Origin: Symsagittifera roscoffensis
Taxonomy: Eukaryota > Xenacoelomorpha > Acoela > Convolutidae
Length of the DNA: 64,000 nucleotides
Direction: 5' to 3'
Assembly (NCBI RefSeq): GCF_963678635.1
Contig: NC_087070.1
Location: forward strand, 24,978,007 to 25,042,006
In this document: piece after piece, positions 1-11,977 of the stretch
Position numbering within the stretch: the first letter of the stretch is position 1
Layout: each line of letters opens with the position of its first letter
Notes under the pieces: generated by a model
What the model was told of the DNA's origin: nothing
Database searches by the model: none
Seen by the model: the letters and a program-made list of their open reading frames with translations, nothing else
Position numbers and translations under genes: made by a program

Positions 1-689
1 ATGAGATAAATGTCATCAATCTGAAACCCAAAAAATACCTATCAATTTTCTCATCATCGAGATATTTATTCGACACTGATGTGCATAGATAAACTACATG
101 ACTTGGCCTCATTAGACGTATACTTTTGGTGCCTAATTTTGCAAAAACAACCCGCATACACAGTTCCATCCAGTACGTGGTCGGAACAAAAATGCTGAAG
201 ATCAATGACTGGTTTTGCAAGCAAATTCATTTATATTTCTACCTTTAATTTTGAAACAGCAGGTGGTAATCTCATAACTCGGCAGGCGGTAATCTTGCCC
301 AGATAACGTCAAAAGGAATTATCTGGGGTCTTGAAAAAAAAGAGAAACGTCATTTAAGAGCCAACATAAATTAAATTAACGCATAGGCGAAACGGAGGTT
401 CGCACCATTTCGACCAACACAAAATTAGCATTCCGCTAGCAACAAAAAAAAGAAACGAAACTCACTATGCTTAAAAAGCCTTTAAGTTGATAAAGCGATG
501 AGCGTTGTTCAATTTGAGGAAAAGTTATACAATGACAGGGGTTATTCTATTTTCAAAATACATGAAAAATTCAAAGACCCAATCAATTATAAGGAAACTG
601 CTTCCAGCACAAAAGCAGTCCGTGATTTGTCAACATTGCCGACAAAACTTAGACAGACAGACAATAATCGATTATTTTTTGGAACAAGA
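1..689. other. Gene-free AT-rich DNA
   Basis: No open frame here shows a recognisable domain or codon bias. Homopolymer A and T runs are common. The two short overlapping frames near 500-710 look like chance openings in AT-rich DNA. Confidence 0.6.
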
Positions 690-770
690 AGGTTCTAGCT
701 GGATTCGCACATAGAACCTTTGCGTCCTAGGCATGGTATCTAACACTCGGCTAAGTGTACCGGAGTAGCT
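690..770 (-). repeat. tRNA-derived SINE head
   Basis: Read on the minus strand this stretch has a box-A-like element (TTAGCCGAGTGTTAG) followed by a box-B-like element (GTGCGAATCC), the spacing and order of an internal RNA polymerase III promoter. No clean cloverleaf forms, so it is better read as a tRNA-derived SINE head than as a tRNA gene. Related heads lie near 3.4, 23.45, 24.55 and 28.3 kb. Confidence 0.5.
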
Positions 771-3229
771 AAGGAATTCGGATTTATTAAAAATCAAGCT
801 TTCAAATGATTCGAGTCATTTTCTTAAGCGATTTGCAAATTGAAAAAAGGCTATACTCCGACTTTATAACGCTTACTAGTCACTAGAATAAAGAGAAAAA
901 CATTTCAACAAAAAAGATTCAGATAAAAAACTGACTCACGTTATAACGTGGGAGAAATGAAGTTTCCTAAACATGGTATGAAGAAAAAGCATCGGAAACA
1001 ATGGAAAAATACCAATTTTCGAATAAGTATGAAGTAAAAAAAACGACTTTCATTCCCAAAAAAATTTAGATCAAAAACAACAAAAAATAGTTTCTCATTT
1101 TGAAAAACTTTTATCGGTTAGTGAAGCGGAAGAAAAATAAGTTGAAAAACCTCCAATTGCAAATCAGAACCACGAGAAACCCGAATCACAAGTGAAATGG
1201 CTTTAAAATGATAAAAATCGACCAACAGTCTACAAAAATCAAAACATTTTTTCATAGTATGATATAGTTTAAATCGCATATAACAATGAAAAAGCCCCAG
1301 AAATACTGCACAAGGAAAATCATGTTTCGAACAATTATGAACCGAAAAAGTAGCTATAAAATCAGGAGCAAAACTGCCATGAGAGATTATAAAGCAAAAA
1401 ATAAAAATTACAACTGAAAGTGCTTTAAGATGATACCACAGTTGATCCATTATCATCGAGTCGGTCATAATCAGGTAAAAAAAAATACAGCATTAAAATG
1501 GTTTGAATTTAAAAAATCAAAAACATTTTTGCAAAAAAGAATCCAAAGATGGTTAAAAACTAACTTTACTGAAGTGAAACTAAAATTGAACTAAAATCAG
1601 GGCTTGAATGAAAATTTCGCGGCTTACATCTCTATAGTAAGCCTTCTCACTCGCTTTGCCCGCTCGAAATTAAATTAAAACTCTCTAATTTTGAACCAGT
1701 TCACAAACTGGGACAACTTAGGGAACATTTTAGGTAGTTTGAATCACGACTGAAAGAGCTTCAAACACAGAGTCTACGCAGAGCATCGCACTATTTCTGA
1801 AACACTAAAAACAGAACATTGCAAACTAGAGGACCGAAAATGAGACGAAAGCCGCTAAGTCGCAAAAGAAGACTTGCAAATGTTGAGAAAAACTAATTCT
1901 ACAGAACTTTTAAAATCTTTGTCTTGATTAAATTTCACTTTTTTAAAAGCAAAACAATAAAACGCTTGCGATAAATAAGGGAAAATGTGAAAAAACTCAA
2001 AACAGCCCAAAAAGTAAGGGCCGCTGAAAAAACTTGATGTATCAAAATGAATAAGGCTAGGTTACTCAAAAAACCCCCTTCCCCTCAAAAAACCAACAGA
2101 CTTGCCTTAAAATTTCTTCGATCATTAAATAACACAAAATAAAGCTACAAAGCCGATAAATTACAGGACGAAATCATTTGGGCAGAATATTTTCAAGAGA
2201 AAAAAAACAAAAAGAGAACATATACGAAGTCCAGGTTAGTAAAATTACAAGCAGCAGAAAATCAAAACACTTCAAGAAACTAAATGTTTCCTGCATACAG
2301 CAAAAAACGATTCTACGACTTGGCAACTAAGCCGGCAACACATAAGCGGACAAATAGTAAGCCGACAATTTTTTTGAAACATCAGAAATTCATTTCAGTA
2401 GACATCCGTTGAGCCAACAAATTTTCATTAAAAAAACCTTTTAAACATTCAAAAATATTGAATTACCCCCTCAAAAGAAACAGACGAATAGGAAACTTGT
2501 TTCGCTCATCCAACGATGCAATATGCTGCGACTAAGTAGATTTGGTGACGAAGAAAAAAGAAAAACAAACTTTTAGCAGAGTAAACAAAATATAAAAGGT
2601 GAGTGAACAAATAAAAAAGAAAAAACTAAAAAAGAGAAAACAAATAAAAAACAAAAAAAAACTATACCGAACTGGAATTTATTTAGAGCCAACATAAAAA
2701 ACAAACAATGAATTGAACGGGTATTAGAAAAGCAAATATTTGAACTCAAAATATGTGTTGGTTCACAAAAGTGCAGATCTGAGAAAATGATTCAGTGATT
2801 TTGTTGGACAACTTTTTACATGAATCAGTCTTTGTTTCGATTGAAAACGCTTGCTAACCTCGAACACATTCATCGCATACGTAAGAATTCTCGGAACAAA
2901 TGGACGGAGCAAAAGATAAAAACAAAGTTTTCAAAAATGGCGTACTTTCGTCCCATGCGTTCCGATAACCTTAGGATATACAAGGCTGAGTTAAATCATC
3001 TGCACAAAATGAATAAAACATAAAATTAAAAATGCGCTTTGTCAATATGGGTTGACTTGAGGTGAAAAATGTTTTTTTTTGGTTGAAATTTTGGGCCCAA
3101 ATTTTGCAAAACAAATTACACCATATTAACTCTGCTGAAACTCTTAAGCAAGTCTTGTCTTCATCGTTTTTTACCTTAAGTCAACCAAATTTGAGAACAA
3201 CGCATTTGAAACTTCTAGTTTAATGCGTT
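771..3229. other. Gene-free stretch with repeat fragments
   Basis: No gene is supported. The minus frame at 1118-1468 is hydrophobic by composition only and matches nothing I recognise. A segment around 1620-1690 resembles one around 17280-17370 (shared words such as CGCTCGAAATTAAA), so at least part is dispersed repeat. Confidence 0.5.
2160..2430. repeat. Dispersed repeat, family B
   Basis: Contains the phrase 'cgattctacgacttggcaac' followed by 'taagccggcaa' and 'gcggacaaata'. The same series, diverged, occurs at about 23890-24130, 24440-24510 and 14270-14530, so this is a dispersed element. I cannot define its ends or class. Confidence 0.5.
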
Positions 3230-3960
3230 ATGTCCGGATATTTTAAAGACAGAGGCGAAGCTGCGCTTAGCAAACACTAGCGGGGAACACGACCAAAAAG
3301 CAGTTCTATTAAGTGACATAAGAAAAAGGAGAAATAAGCCTCGGATTTGCAAAAGCTCGAGGCTTTACAAAAACTCGAATTAACTAAAATCTGCGACCTA
3401 GCAAACTTGAGTCTCACGAACTAACCATTCAGCCACAGATGCTTAAAATCCTCTAAGAACTAGACATCAATAACGCAGCTACATATGCTAACAAAATGCC
3501 AATTCGATGCAGCAAAAGTAACACTAAATACAAAAAGATACAATTTTGCATGTGATAAATCACAAATCATAAAGCCACATTATTTATAAATTATGCATTT
3601 CAAAAAATGAGAGATTTATTGAGTTAGAAAATTTCTGAAATCGAGATTTTACTATTATTATGTTATTTGAAACAAATAGCTTTCTTCGGTTCACTTGATG
3701 AATTAAAAATGCATCAACTGTGTAAACTTAAAATTATTCGAATGTCAAATCACATGTTATCCATAAGCTGTAAAGGTGCAACAAATTGACAATTCGATGC
3801 AGCAAGATCGATGCAGCAGATATTGTTGTTTCAAGCCGCAATAAAATTTGCGACTTAGCCGCAACAAAATTTGCGACTTAAGTTGGAAAAAAAGTTCGTA
3901 AATAACACTTTGCTTCGCAAGAGTAATCAGCACTATATTAGGACTAGAAATACTTTTCAT
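3230..3960 (-). repeat. Composite SINE repeat, copy 1
   Basis: The low-coordinate part carries the tail 'gcgcagcttcgcctctgt' (minus strand) and a tRNA-like head near 3400-3450 with box A TGGCTGAATGGTTAG; box B is degenerate. Beyond the head, 3590-3960 is collinear with 23578-23800 through landmarks such as 'aaaatttctgaaatcga' and 'gcatcaactgtgt', so the SINE sits inside a longer duplicated repeat. Confidence 0.55.
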
Positions 3961-5658
3961 TAAAATTTTAGTGTTGATTAGTTCTTAAAATACTACTAAT
4001 TCTTTCATTACACTGGCTTCCAATACTTGGAAAAGGCAAAAACATTTAAGTCCTTAGGTTGGAATTATCGGTCCAAGCATTCTCGTTCTGGTTTATGAGC
4101 AAAACAATTCTGCACAATAATTTCGATATTTTTTTTTAGCTGTTAACAATTAATGTTACTCACATTCAATTTGAGCCCAACGGCGAGTTGATTCATCTCC
4201 CACTCAGATTCAGGGGGGTTGCAATTTAGTTAACGGAGAAGTAAGAGTTATGTTATGACAAAAGAGGGACAACAAAGGCAGAGGCCATACAGAAATAATT
4301 GGTCTAGCATTCATTTCTGAAATGTTAAATTAACGTTCTGAGCTACATAAAAAACATTCCGAATTAAGCGTGATAAATTTTTGCAATATGCTTTAAACTT
4401 TCCAGTAAGGGTTTAAATCATTTCAAATGAATGGTCTTTTAAAACATTTCGCAATTTTCGCATTCATTTTCCTCAGCGTTCATCGTTAAGCGAGAAAACT
4501 CAAACCCCTTAGATTATTTATGTCCATATTCATCTTAATTTTTGATAGCGATGAGATAAATTTAAGACGATTTATCCACAAGGGAAATGATCCAAACACG
4601 AGCTGTTCAGCTCTCCACGGCGTACGACCGTTATTGTGCTCCTGGTTAAGATCTTCAAGCTACTTTTTTGGTTATTTTTCTGGACTGGGTAGCAAGCAAC
4701 GAGCACGGATCATAGTGTTGGTTAAAAAGTCTAGTGTAGCATTTTAGTTAATTGAAACAGTCTCTGAGCAGTGAAAACTCTACCCAGAGGCGAAGCTGTG
4801 CAAAAAATACACTGCGCTACAGGATAGTGAATGGAAAAAAAAGACCGTCAAAAAGTTTCAGAAAAAATATGTCGAAAAATTACTTGAAAACATATGGGTT
4901 GAAACCTTTTGAGCCGAAAACAAAACTGTTTTCATAAAAAAATTCATGTTTAGGACGTTTTGACATACCATCCATTCTCGAACGCACAATCGCATGCGAG
5001 CATATTTGTTCTCGAGATTACGCAATATAAGTTGACTGAGCGGAAATAATAAAAACTGAAACTTTTGAATTTTTTTTTGAAAATTTTCAAAAATACCCAA
5101 AATCAGATTTACAAATTACTGAAATTTCAGTTATGGTAAAAAAAAACATTTTTAAATTGGAAAAAAAATTAACCGAGAGAAACTTGGACACAAACCATGA
5201 ACTCGAAAAAAACTCACAAAAACAATTACAACCTGAAACGGCTTAACCTAGTTCCTACTTGAATTTTCCAGAACTTGAGCATGTCAGGAGTGCTATTTAC
5301 AATTTCTACTAAATTGACCATTTTGTGAGCAAAATTATGTAAGCGATAAAATTCTAGTACCCGATAGCAGTACCTTTGCTTATTGCTAGGGTACTTATTT
5401 ATTGAGATAATCACAGAAAGAATTATATATCCAGCTGCGAAGAAGCTCTCTATTCATTCTCTTTATCAAGAACTCGCCACTTTTGTTGTGATTTCTGTTT
5501 CAAACTGTTAGAGAAATTTCAACTTCTTATAGTTACTACTAAAAACCAGTTGCCGTGCAAGTAGCACTAAGTTTTCCGACCACAAAACTTCAAGAAAACA
5601 GACACGAAGCAAAAACCTAGAAACAAAAATCGAATAAGTTTCAAATTTTTTCCAACCG
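3961..5658. other. Gene-free stretch
   Basis: No recognisable gene, RNA or mobile element. A short piece near 4785-4805 repeats the SINE-tail phrase 'cagaggcgaagctg'. The small frames at 4520-5100 lack any domain and overlap on both strands. Confidence 0.5.
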
Positions 5659-6795
5659 TTTTAAAAATTTTTTATACTGAAAAGACAAAAAGAGCCAGCA
5701 GACAGTTAGAAAGAGTCAATGAACGCCAGTAAACAAACAAAAACTTCCAAAATAAGTAGAAAAATCTGGCTTTACAGCTCTTTGAATTTCTAGAACAACT
5801 TATGATTGACACTTTTTTGCTAAAATTACCCTAATAAGAGAAAACTGCATCAAAAGGTATTTTTTTATTTAGGTGGCAAGCCTGATAATTAAAATTTGTT
5901 TTAGAAAAACAGAAGTAGTTTTCCGTGACCTTCAAGTTTTCGCTGGTCGTTAGTGGAATTTGCCTCCTTTTCTCAGAGGAAACCAAGTTCAAGAGAAATC
6001 ATAAGTCACACCGCGAAAAGTAAAATTGAGCCATAACAAATTTTAAGACTTTTTCTGAAACAAAAACACAGTAAAATCATCGCTACCTATATAAGAGTCT
6101 GAGCTACGCTCATCAACTTTCAAAAATTACCAATTTTTTTCTCTAGGAAATTGATTAAATTTACAAATTAGCAGCTACTGCTTCTTACACCTTAGGTGTC
6201 TACGACTACTTGAATTTAGATTTAATGATTCAGCCGTTAACCTAATTTGGTACAAAAAATACAGCCAGCCGAAACTAAGAAAACTGTTCATGAACGTGGG
6301 GAAACCAATAGAAATAAAAAAAAACGTTTCTTTATTTTTTTAATGATTTTAGCAATTGGAAAAGCATTTTTGCGCTTATGCTCTTTAAATTTCAAAATCA
6401 TTTTGGTTGACATCATTTTCATACAAATAGCTTTACTAAAAACACTGAATCAAGGGGTGATTCAATTGGATGACTGGATGAAAGTATGGCTCCATGGATG
6501 GCTGTATCAATGACTGAATGCAACGATGAATGGCTGGACGAAAAATGGATAGATCTTTGACTGATTTGATAGTTTGATCGATGGATGGGTAGGTGGTTGG
6601 ACCAATGGACTTCTGGAACAAAAAACTAATTAGATGGATACCTAAACAGATGGATTGTTGGTTGCATGGCTGAAAGATGGAGGGCTAGATGGATACATGG
6701 CTCGATGAAAAACTGGTTGCATGGATAGTTTGTAATGCCTTGATGCATTGATGGACAATAGATGGAAGGATGAAAAAATGCATGGCTGGCCGACC
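5659..6795. repeat. 1.15-kb tandem unit, copy 1
   Basis: First of three head-to-tail copies. Each copy starts at 'ttttaaaa...atactgaaaag', runs through a segment related to the dispersed repeat near 13.4-14.1 kb, contains 'gcctatataagagtctga'-like words, and ends in a run of 'gatggatggctgg'. This copy is about 1,137 bp and is the most diverged, with many single-base differences from copies 2 and 3. Short frames inside it are repeated with the unit and show no domain. Confidence 0.85.
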
Positions 6796-7950
6796 TTTTT
6801 AAAATTTTTATTATACTGAAAAGACAAAAAGAGCCAGCAGACAGTTAGAAAGAGTCAACGAACGCCATTTAACAAAGAAAAACTTTCAAAATAAGAAGAA
6901 AAATCTGGCTTTAAAGCTCTTTGAATTTCTAGAACAACCTATGATTGACACTTTTTTTGCTAAAATTACCCGAATAAAAGAAAACTGCATCAAAAGGTAT
7001 TTTTTTATTGTAGTGGGAAGCCTGATAATTAAAATATGTTTTAGAAAAACAGAAGTAGTTTTTCGTGACCTTCAAGTTTTCGCTGGTCGTTAGTGGAACT
7101 TGCCTCCTTTCCTCAGAGGAATTCAAGTTCAAGAAAAATCATAAATCACACGGCGAAAAATAAATTTGAGCCTTAACAAATTTAAAGACTTTTTCTGAAA
7201 CAAAAACAAAGAGTAAAATCATCGCTACCTTTATAAGAGTCTGAACTGCGCTCATCAACTTTCAAAAATTACCAATTTTTTTCTCTAGGAAATTGATTAA
7301 ACTTACAAATTAGCAGCTACTGCTTTTTACACCTTAGGTGTCTACGACTACTTGAATTTAGATTTAATGATTCAGTCGTTAATCTGAGTTGGTACAAAAA
7401 ATACAGCCAGCCGAAACTAAGAAAACTGTCCATGAAGGTGGGGAAACCAATAGAAATAAAAAAAAAACGTTTCTTTATTTTTTTAATGATTTTAGCAATT
7501 GGAAAAGCATTTTTGCGCTTATGCTCTTTAAATTTCAAAATCATTTTGGTTGACATCATTTTCATACAAATAGCTTTACTAAAAACACTGAATCAAGGGG
7601 TGATTCAATTGGATGACTGGATGAAAGTATGGCTCCATGGATGGCTGTATCAATGACTGAATGCAACGATGAATGGCTGGACGAAAAATGGATAGATCTT
7701 TGACTGATTTGATAGTTTGATCGATGGATGGGTAGGTGGTTGGACCAATGGACTTCTGGAACAAAAAACTAATTAGATGGATACCTAAACAGATGGATTG
7801 TTGGTTGCATGGCTGAAAGATGGAGGGCTAGATGGATACATGGCTCGATGAAAAACTGGTTGCATGGATAGTTTGTAATGCCTTGATGCATGGATGGTTG
7901 CATTGATGGACAATAGATGGAAGGATGAAAAAATGCATGGCTGGCCGACC
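6796..7950. repeat. 1.15-kb tandem unit, copy 2
   Basis: Second copy, 1,155 bp. It is nearly identical to copy 3 and carries an extra 'catggatggttg' near its end compared with copy 1, the kind of change expected from slippage in the minisatellite part. Confidence 0.87.
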
Positions 7951-9099
7951 TTTTTAAAATTTTTATTATACTGAAAAGACAAAAAGAGCCAGCAGACAGT
8001 TAGAAAGAGTCAACGAACGCCATTTAACAAAGAAAAACTTTCAAAATAAGAAGAAAAATCTGGCTTTAAAGCTCTTTGAATTTCTAGAACAACCTATGAT
8101 TGACACTTTTTTTGCTAAAATTACCCGAATAAAAGAAAACTGCATCAAAAGGTATTTTTTTATTGTAGTGGGAAGCCTGATAATTAAAATATGTTTTAGA
8201 AAAACAGAAGTAGTTTTTCGTGACCTTCAAGTTTTCGCTGGTCGTTAGTGGAACTTGCCTCCTTTTCTCAGAGGAATTCAAGTTCAAGAAAAATCATAAA
8301 TCACACGGCGAAAAATAAATTTGAGCCTTAACAAATTTAAAGACTTTTTCTGAAACAAAAACAAAGAGTAAAATCATCGCTACCTTTATAAGAGTCTGAA
8401 CTGCGCTCATCAACTTTCAAAAATTACCAATTTTTTTCTCTAGGAAATTGATTAAACTTACAAATTAGCAGCTACTGCTTTTTACACCTTAGGTGTCTAC
8501 GACTACTTGAATTTAGATTTAATGATTCAGTCGTTAATCTGAGTTGGTACAAAAAATACAGCCAGCCGAAACTAAGAAAACTGTCCATGAAGGTGGGGAA
8601 ACCAATAGAAATAAAAAAAAAACGTTTCTTTATTTTTTTAATGATTTTAGCAATTGGAAAAGCATTTTTGCGCTTATGCTCTTTAAATTTCAAAATCATT
8701 TTGGTTGACATCATTTTCATACAAATAGCTTTACTAAAAACACTGAATCAAGGGGTAATTCAATTGGATGACTGGATGAAAGTATGGCTCCATGGATGGC
8801 TGTATCAATGACTGAATGCAACGATGAATGGCTGGACGAAAAATGGAGATGTTTGACTGATTTGATAGTTTGATCGATGGATGGGTAGGTGGTTGGACCG
8901 ATGGATTTCTGGAAGAAAAAATTAATTAGATGGATACCTGAACAGATGGATTATTGATTGCATGGTTGAAAGATGGAGGGCTAGATGGATACATGGCTCG
9001 ATGAAATGCTGGTTGCATGGATAGATTGTAATGCCTTGATGCATGGATGGTTGCATTGATGGACGAGAGATGGAAGGATGAAAGGATGCATGGCTGGCT
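7951..9099. repeat. 1.15-kb tandem unit, copy 3
   Basis: Third copy. The first 900 bp are almost identical to copy 2. The minisatellite end is more diverged (for example 'ggaccgatggatttctgg') and passes without a break into the longer array at 9100-9965. Confidence 0.85.
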
Positions 9100-9965
9100 G
9101 GAAAGACGGAAATGGCTTGGGGATAGTTGAATGAATGGAAAGCAGGCTGGCCAAATTATTGGGCGATGAATGGCTAGATGGACTGCTGATTGGATCGATG
9201 GACGAATGATATATGATTAGATACATGGCGTGATGGATGGAGAGATGGCTACATGAATGGTTGGGCGATGGTTGTACGAACGGATAGTTGGATATTCGAA
9301 TGAATCATTTGAGGGATTGCTGGTCGTTTGGAAGGACGGCTGGATGAATTGATAAATGGATGATGGTTTGATGGATAAATGGCTGCATGGAAGCCCGGAT
9401 GGATGAATGGTTTAATGGATAGATCGTGGGATAGACGGCTGGATGGATGAATGGCTTGATGGATGGATGGCTGGATGAAAAGGTGTCTGGGTACCCGAAT
9501 AGACGGATGGCTGGACGGATAATGGAGGAATTGACGATGGCTGGCTACATGGATCGTGGACGATAGATGGCTAAATGGGTGGATGGCTTGACGGATGGCT
9601 TATGGATTGATTGGATGGATGATGGATAGAATGCAGGTTGGACGAATAGATGGTTAAACAGATTAATGGATGGAGAGATGGCTGGATAGATGGTTAAAAG
9701 AACAGATAGATGGTTTGAGGTATGGATGGATGAACGGATGGTGGATGGCTAGGAAGATGTATGGCTTAATAGATGGACGAATTGGTGGATAGATGGTTGC
9801 TTATATGTCTGGTTGAAGAGACGGATAAATGGTTTGATGGATTGGTGGCTTGATGGATGGATGGGTAGAATTTTCTCTACCTTGATGAATGGGTGGTTTG
9901 CTGGATGACATAGGTAAGCCGATTCCTAAATAGATTAGACGGATGTCCAGATAAATGGCTGGATG
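9100..9965. repeat. TGGA-type minisatellite
   Basis: An irregular array of 'gatggatggctggatgg'-like words, a 4-bp TGGA theme with frequent insertions, continuing the ends of the 1.15-kb units. Frames across it are simple-sequence translations and not genes. Confidence 0.85.
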
Positions 9966-10385
9966 CACCTCACCCTTGCATTCCGTTGCGCTGTCCTGCC
10001 TCTCGTTGACCAACCCTGCGCAGCCATAATTTTCCTAGTCTTCTACTAATCTGCTTATCTTTGCTCTGCCTTGCATAGCGCTGTCTTGCCTTGCGTTGCC
10101 TTACCTCTCAGTGCCCTGCATTGCGCTGCACCACCCTGGATTGTCCCTCATCGCCCGGCCCTGCGTTACCTTATCCAGTCTTGCTCCTCCTCGCCCTGCC
10201 CCTCCTTATCATCCTTCCTTACACTGCCCTGCTCCTCCACGTCCTGCTCTGCCGTGCAATCCCTACCCTTGACCTTCCTCGGCCAACCTTGCCCCTCTTC
10301 GCGCTGACCTTCCTCGCCCTACATTGGCGCTCTTCGCCCTGCCCTGCCTTGGGCTGCCGTACCCAGGCCTAGCTCCTGCTCGCCC
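9966..10385. repeat. Pyrimidine-rich low-complexity tract
   Basis: Built from words such as 'ccttgc', 'ccctgc' and 'ctgcc' on the plus strand. It is far richer in C than the DNA around it. The two overlapping plus frames here are composition artefacts (rich in Leu, Pro, Ser, Cys). Confidence 0.7.
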
Positions 10386-11609
10386 TTGCTCGAAAAAAAC
10401 CACTTTTTAATAAATGCTAAAGGAAATTGTTGGTTGTTATTTTGATTTTCAGAAGCTTTTGACAGTGTGGAAATTAAGAACTACCAAAAAAGATAGAGGA
10501 AATTGTTGGTTTTAATATTCAATTGAAGAAGCTGTTGGCAGTGTTGGTACTGATATTAGAACTAAGAAGTGTGAATGGATATTCTCGCAAGAGGGAGTTT
10601 TAGGCAATTTCCACGTGTCCAAAAAAAAAACAAAAGCCAAAACGCAAGAAAAAAAAATTGAGCCTGAAGAAATTTTAAGGCTTTTACTGAAAAAAAAACA
10701 TTTTTGACATTGTTCAAACCTATATAAGAGTCTGAACAACGTTCACCGACTCTTGATCAAAAATTTAGCACGCATAAACTTAACAAACGAGGGAACTACT
10801 TGTATAGCAAAAAATGAACCCGCATTAGAACACAATGGCTGCTTGTATAAAAACAATCCCTAGAATCCATTGAAACAGAACGTTAAGTCTTTAATGAAAA
10901 TGCATCGCAAAATATATTCAAATTTGACAAAAAAAAACAAACCTGTTCTTGAAGGACATTTTTCAAAAATGGAGCATTAAAAAATCTCCAATGCCCTTGC
11001 TCTAAAATTGCTATCTCGTTACACGGAAAAAAGGGCCTTGGAAAACACTGCTTGCTTAATGCATTAATCGCGTCTAATTAACTAGTTAACCTAGAAAAAA
11101 AGAACGGTTCGGATTTCTATTTGTATCATATTCGTTTATCAGAATTTGAGTTTGAGTCATAAGTTCGCTTAAGTTCATATATATCATTGTAAATATTTAG
11201 TGATTTGAAGTCAAGTTCAAGTTTCCAGCAGATTTTCAAATTAATGCCCTTGTTTTTGAAATTTTGAATTGAGAAGTATAGATAAACCCAGCAACGTAGC
11301 GACAGGTTACATTCAGCAGATGACATAATTGCGCCAATCGTTTAGTACAACTGTATTTGATGGTAAATGCGATCAATTTATTATCCATAGTTAAACAGGC
11401 CACAAAATCGTTCATTTTTTTGGAAAACACGCCAAAAAACACTCAAGTACTGTTGCTGTTTTAGTATCTGATCACAGTCAGCTGCCTGTCAAAGTGATAA
11501 TAATTTGATTGTGGTATAATAGCGCAATAATAGTTGTTTTTCTCTATTTAGCTGTTTTCTCTCGGCTTCTGCCATTTCCATATGAATGATTTCAGGTCCC
11601 TCTTCGTTT
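10386..11609. other. Gene-free DNA 3' of the unkempt gene
   Basis: Two related segments of about 80 bp lie in tandem near 10420-10560 (shared 'aggaaattgttggtt'). The stretch 10610-10760 is a copy of the dispersed repeat also found at 14.0 and 15.8 kb ('ttaagg...cctatataagagtctga'). No coding signal is seen. The small minus frames at 11126-11442 do not encode a RING finger. Confidence 0.5.
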
Positions 11610-11615
11610 TTTATT
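11610..11615 (-). terminator. Candidate poly(A) signal of unkempt
   Basis: AATAAA on the minus strand, about 140 bp past the predicted stop codon at 11753-11755. Position and strand fit a cleavage/polyadenylation signal, but the surrounding DNA is A-rich, so chance occurrence is possible. Confidence 0.35.
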
Positions 11616-11752
11616 TTTCAATGGCCCTTTCTTTTAGTTCCACACTTTTGCACACAAAGTTGGTTTCATTATATAAGTTTTCTCTCTCTCTTCAACGATC
11701 ACTTCTCAGTATTTCTCCTCCTCAGCGGGTCACAGTTACAGTCGAAAAAGGT

Positions 11753-11977
11753 CTAATCTCCTCCGTTCCTGCTTGCCTCTTCATCCTTTGAGGAGCAGAC
11801 GCCCATCTCTTGAGGTTGTAATTGCTGGCTAATTGCATCTCCTCCTCCTCCTCCCCCCTCTTCCGCTTCCAGTCCAGGGGGGTTATTCTCGGATTGGCGT
11901 CCTTGTTGCTTCTCCTCTTCTGTGTTCGCTTGCTGTGTCTGTGTTCTCTTTCCAACCAGTTGTCTTCTACTGATAGC
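11753..11977 (-). CDS. unk: unkempt terminal exon, no RING finger
   Basis: Acceptor 'tttttgctctatttag' with a good pyrimidine tract. The phase-0 frame reads 74 residues rich in Gln, Glu and Gly and ends EEASRNGGD at a TAG. Only one cysteine is present (MGVCSS), so no RING finger is encoded. An unseen alternative last exon further downstream cannot be excluded. Confidence 0.7.
   Translation of the reverse strand, partial: AISRRQLVGKRTQTQQANTEEEKQQGRQSENNPPGLEAEEGGGGGGDAISQQLQPQEMGVCSSKDEEASRNGGD

Noticed and set aside
6436-8811. Small frames repeated three times
   Set aside because: They are copied with the 1.15-kb tandem unit, partly built from the minisatellite, and contain no domain.
10071-10372. 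Two plus-strand frames rich in Leu, Pro, Ser and Cys
   Set aside because: Both come from a pyrimidine-rich low-complexity tract and overlap each other in different frames.
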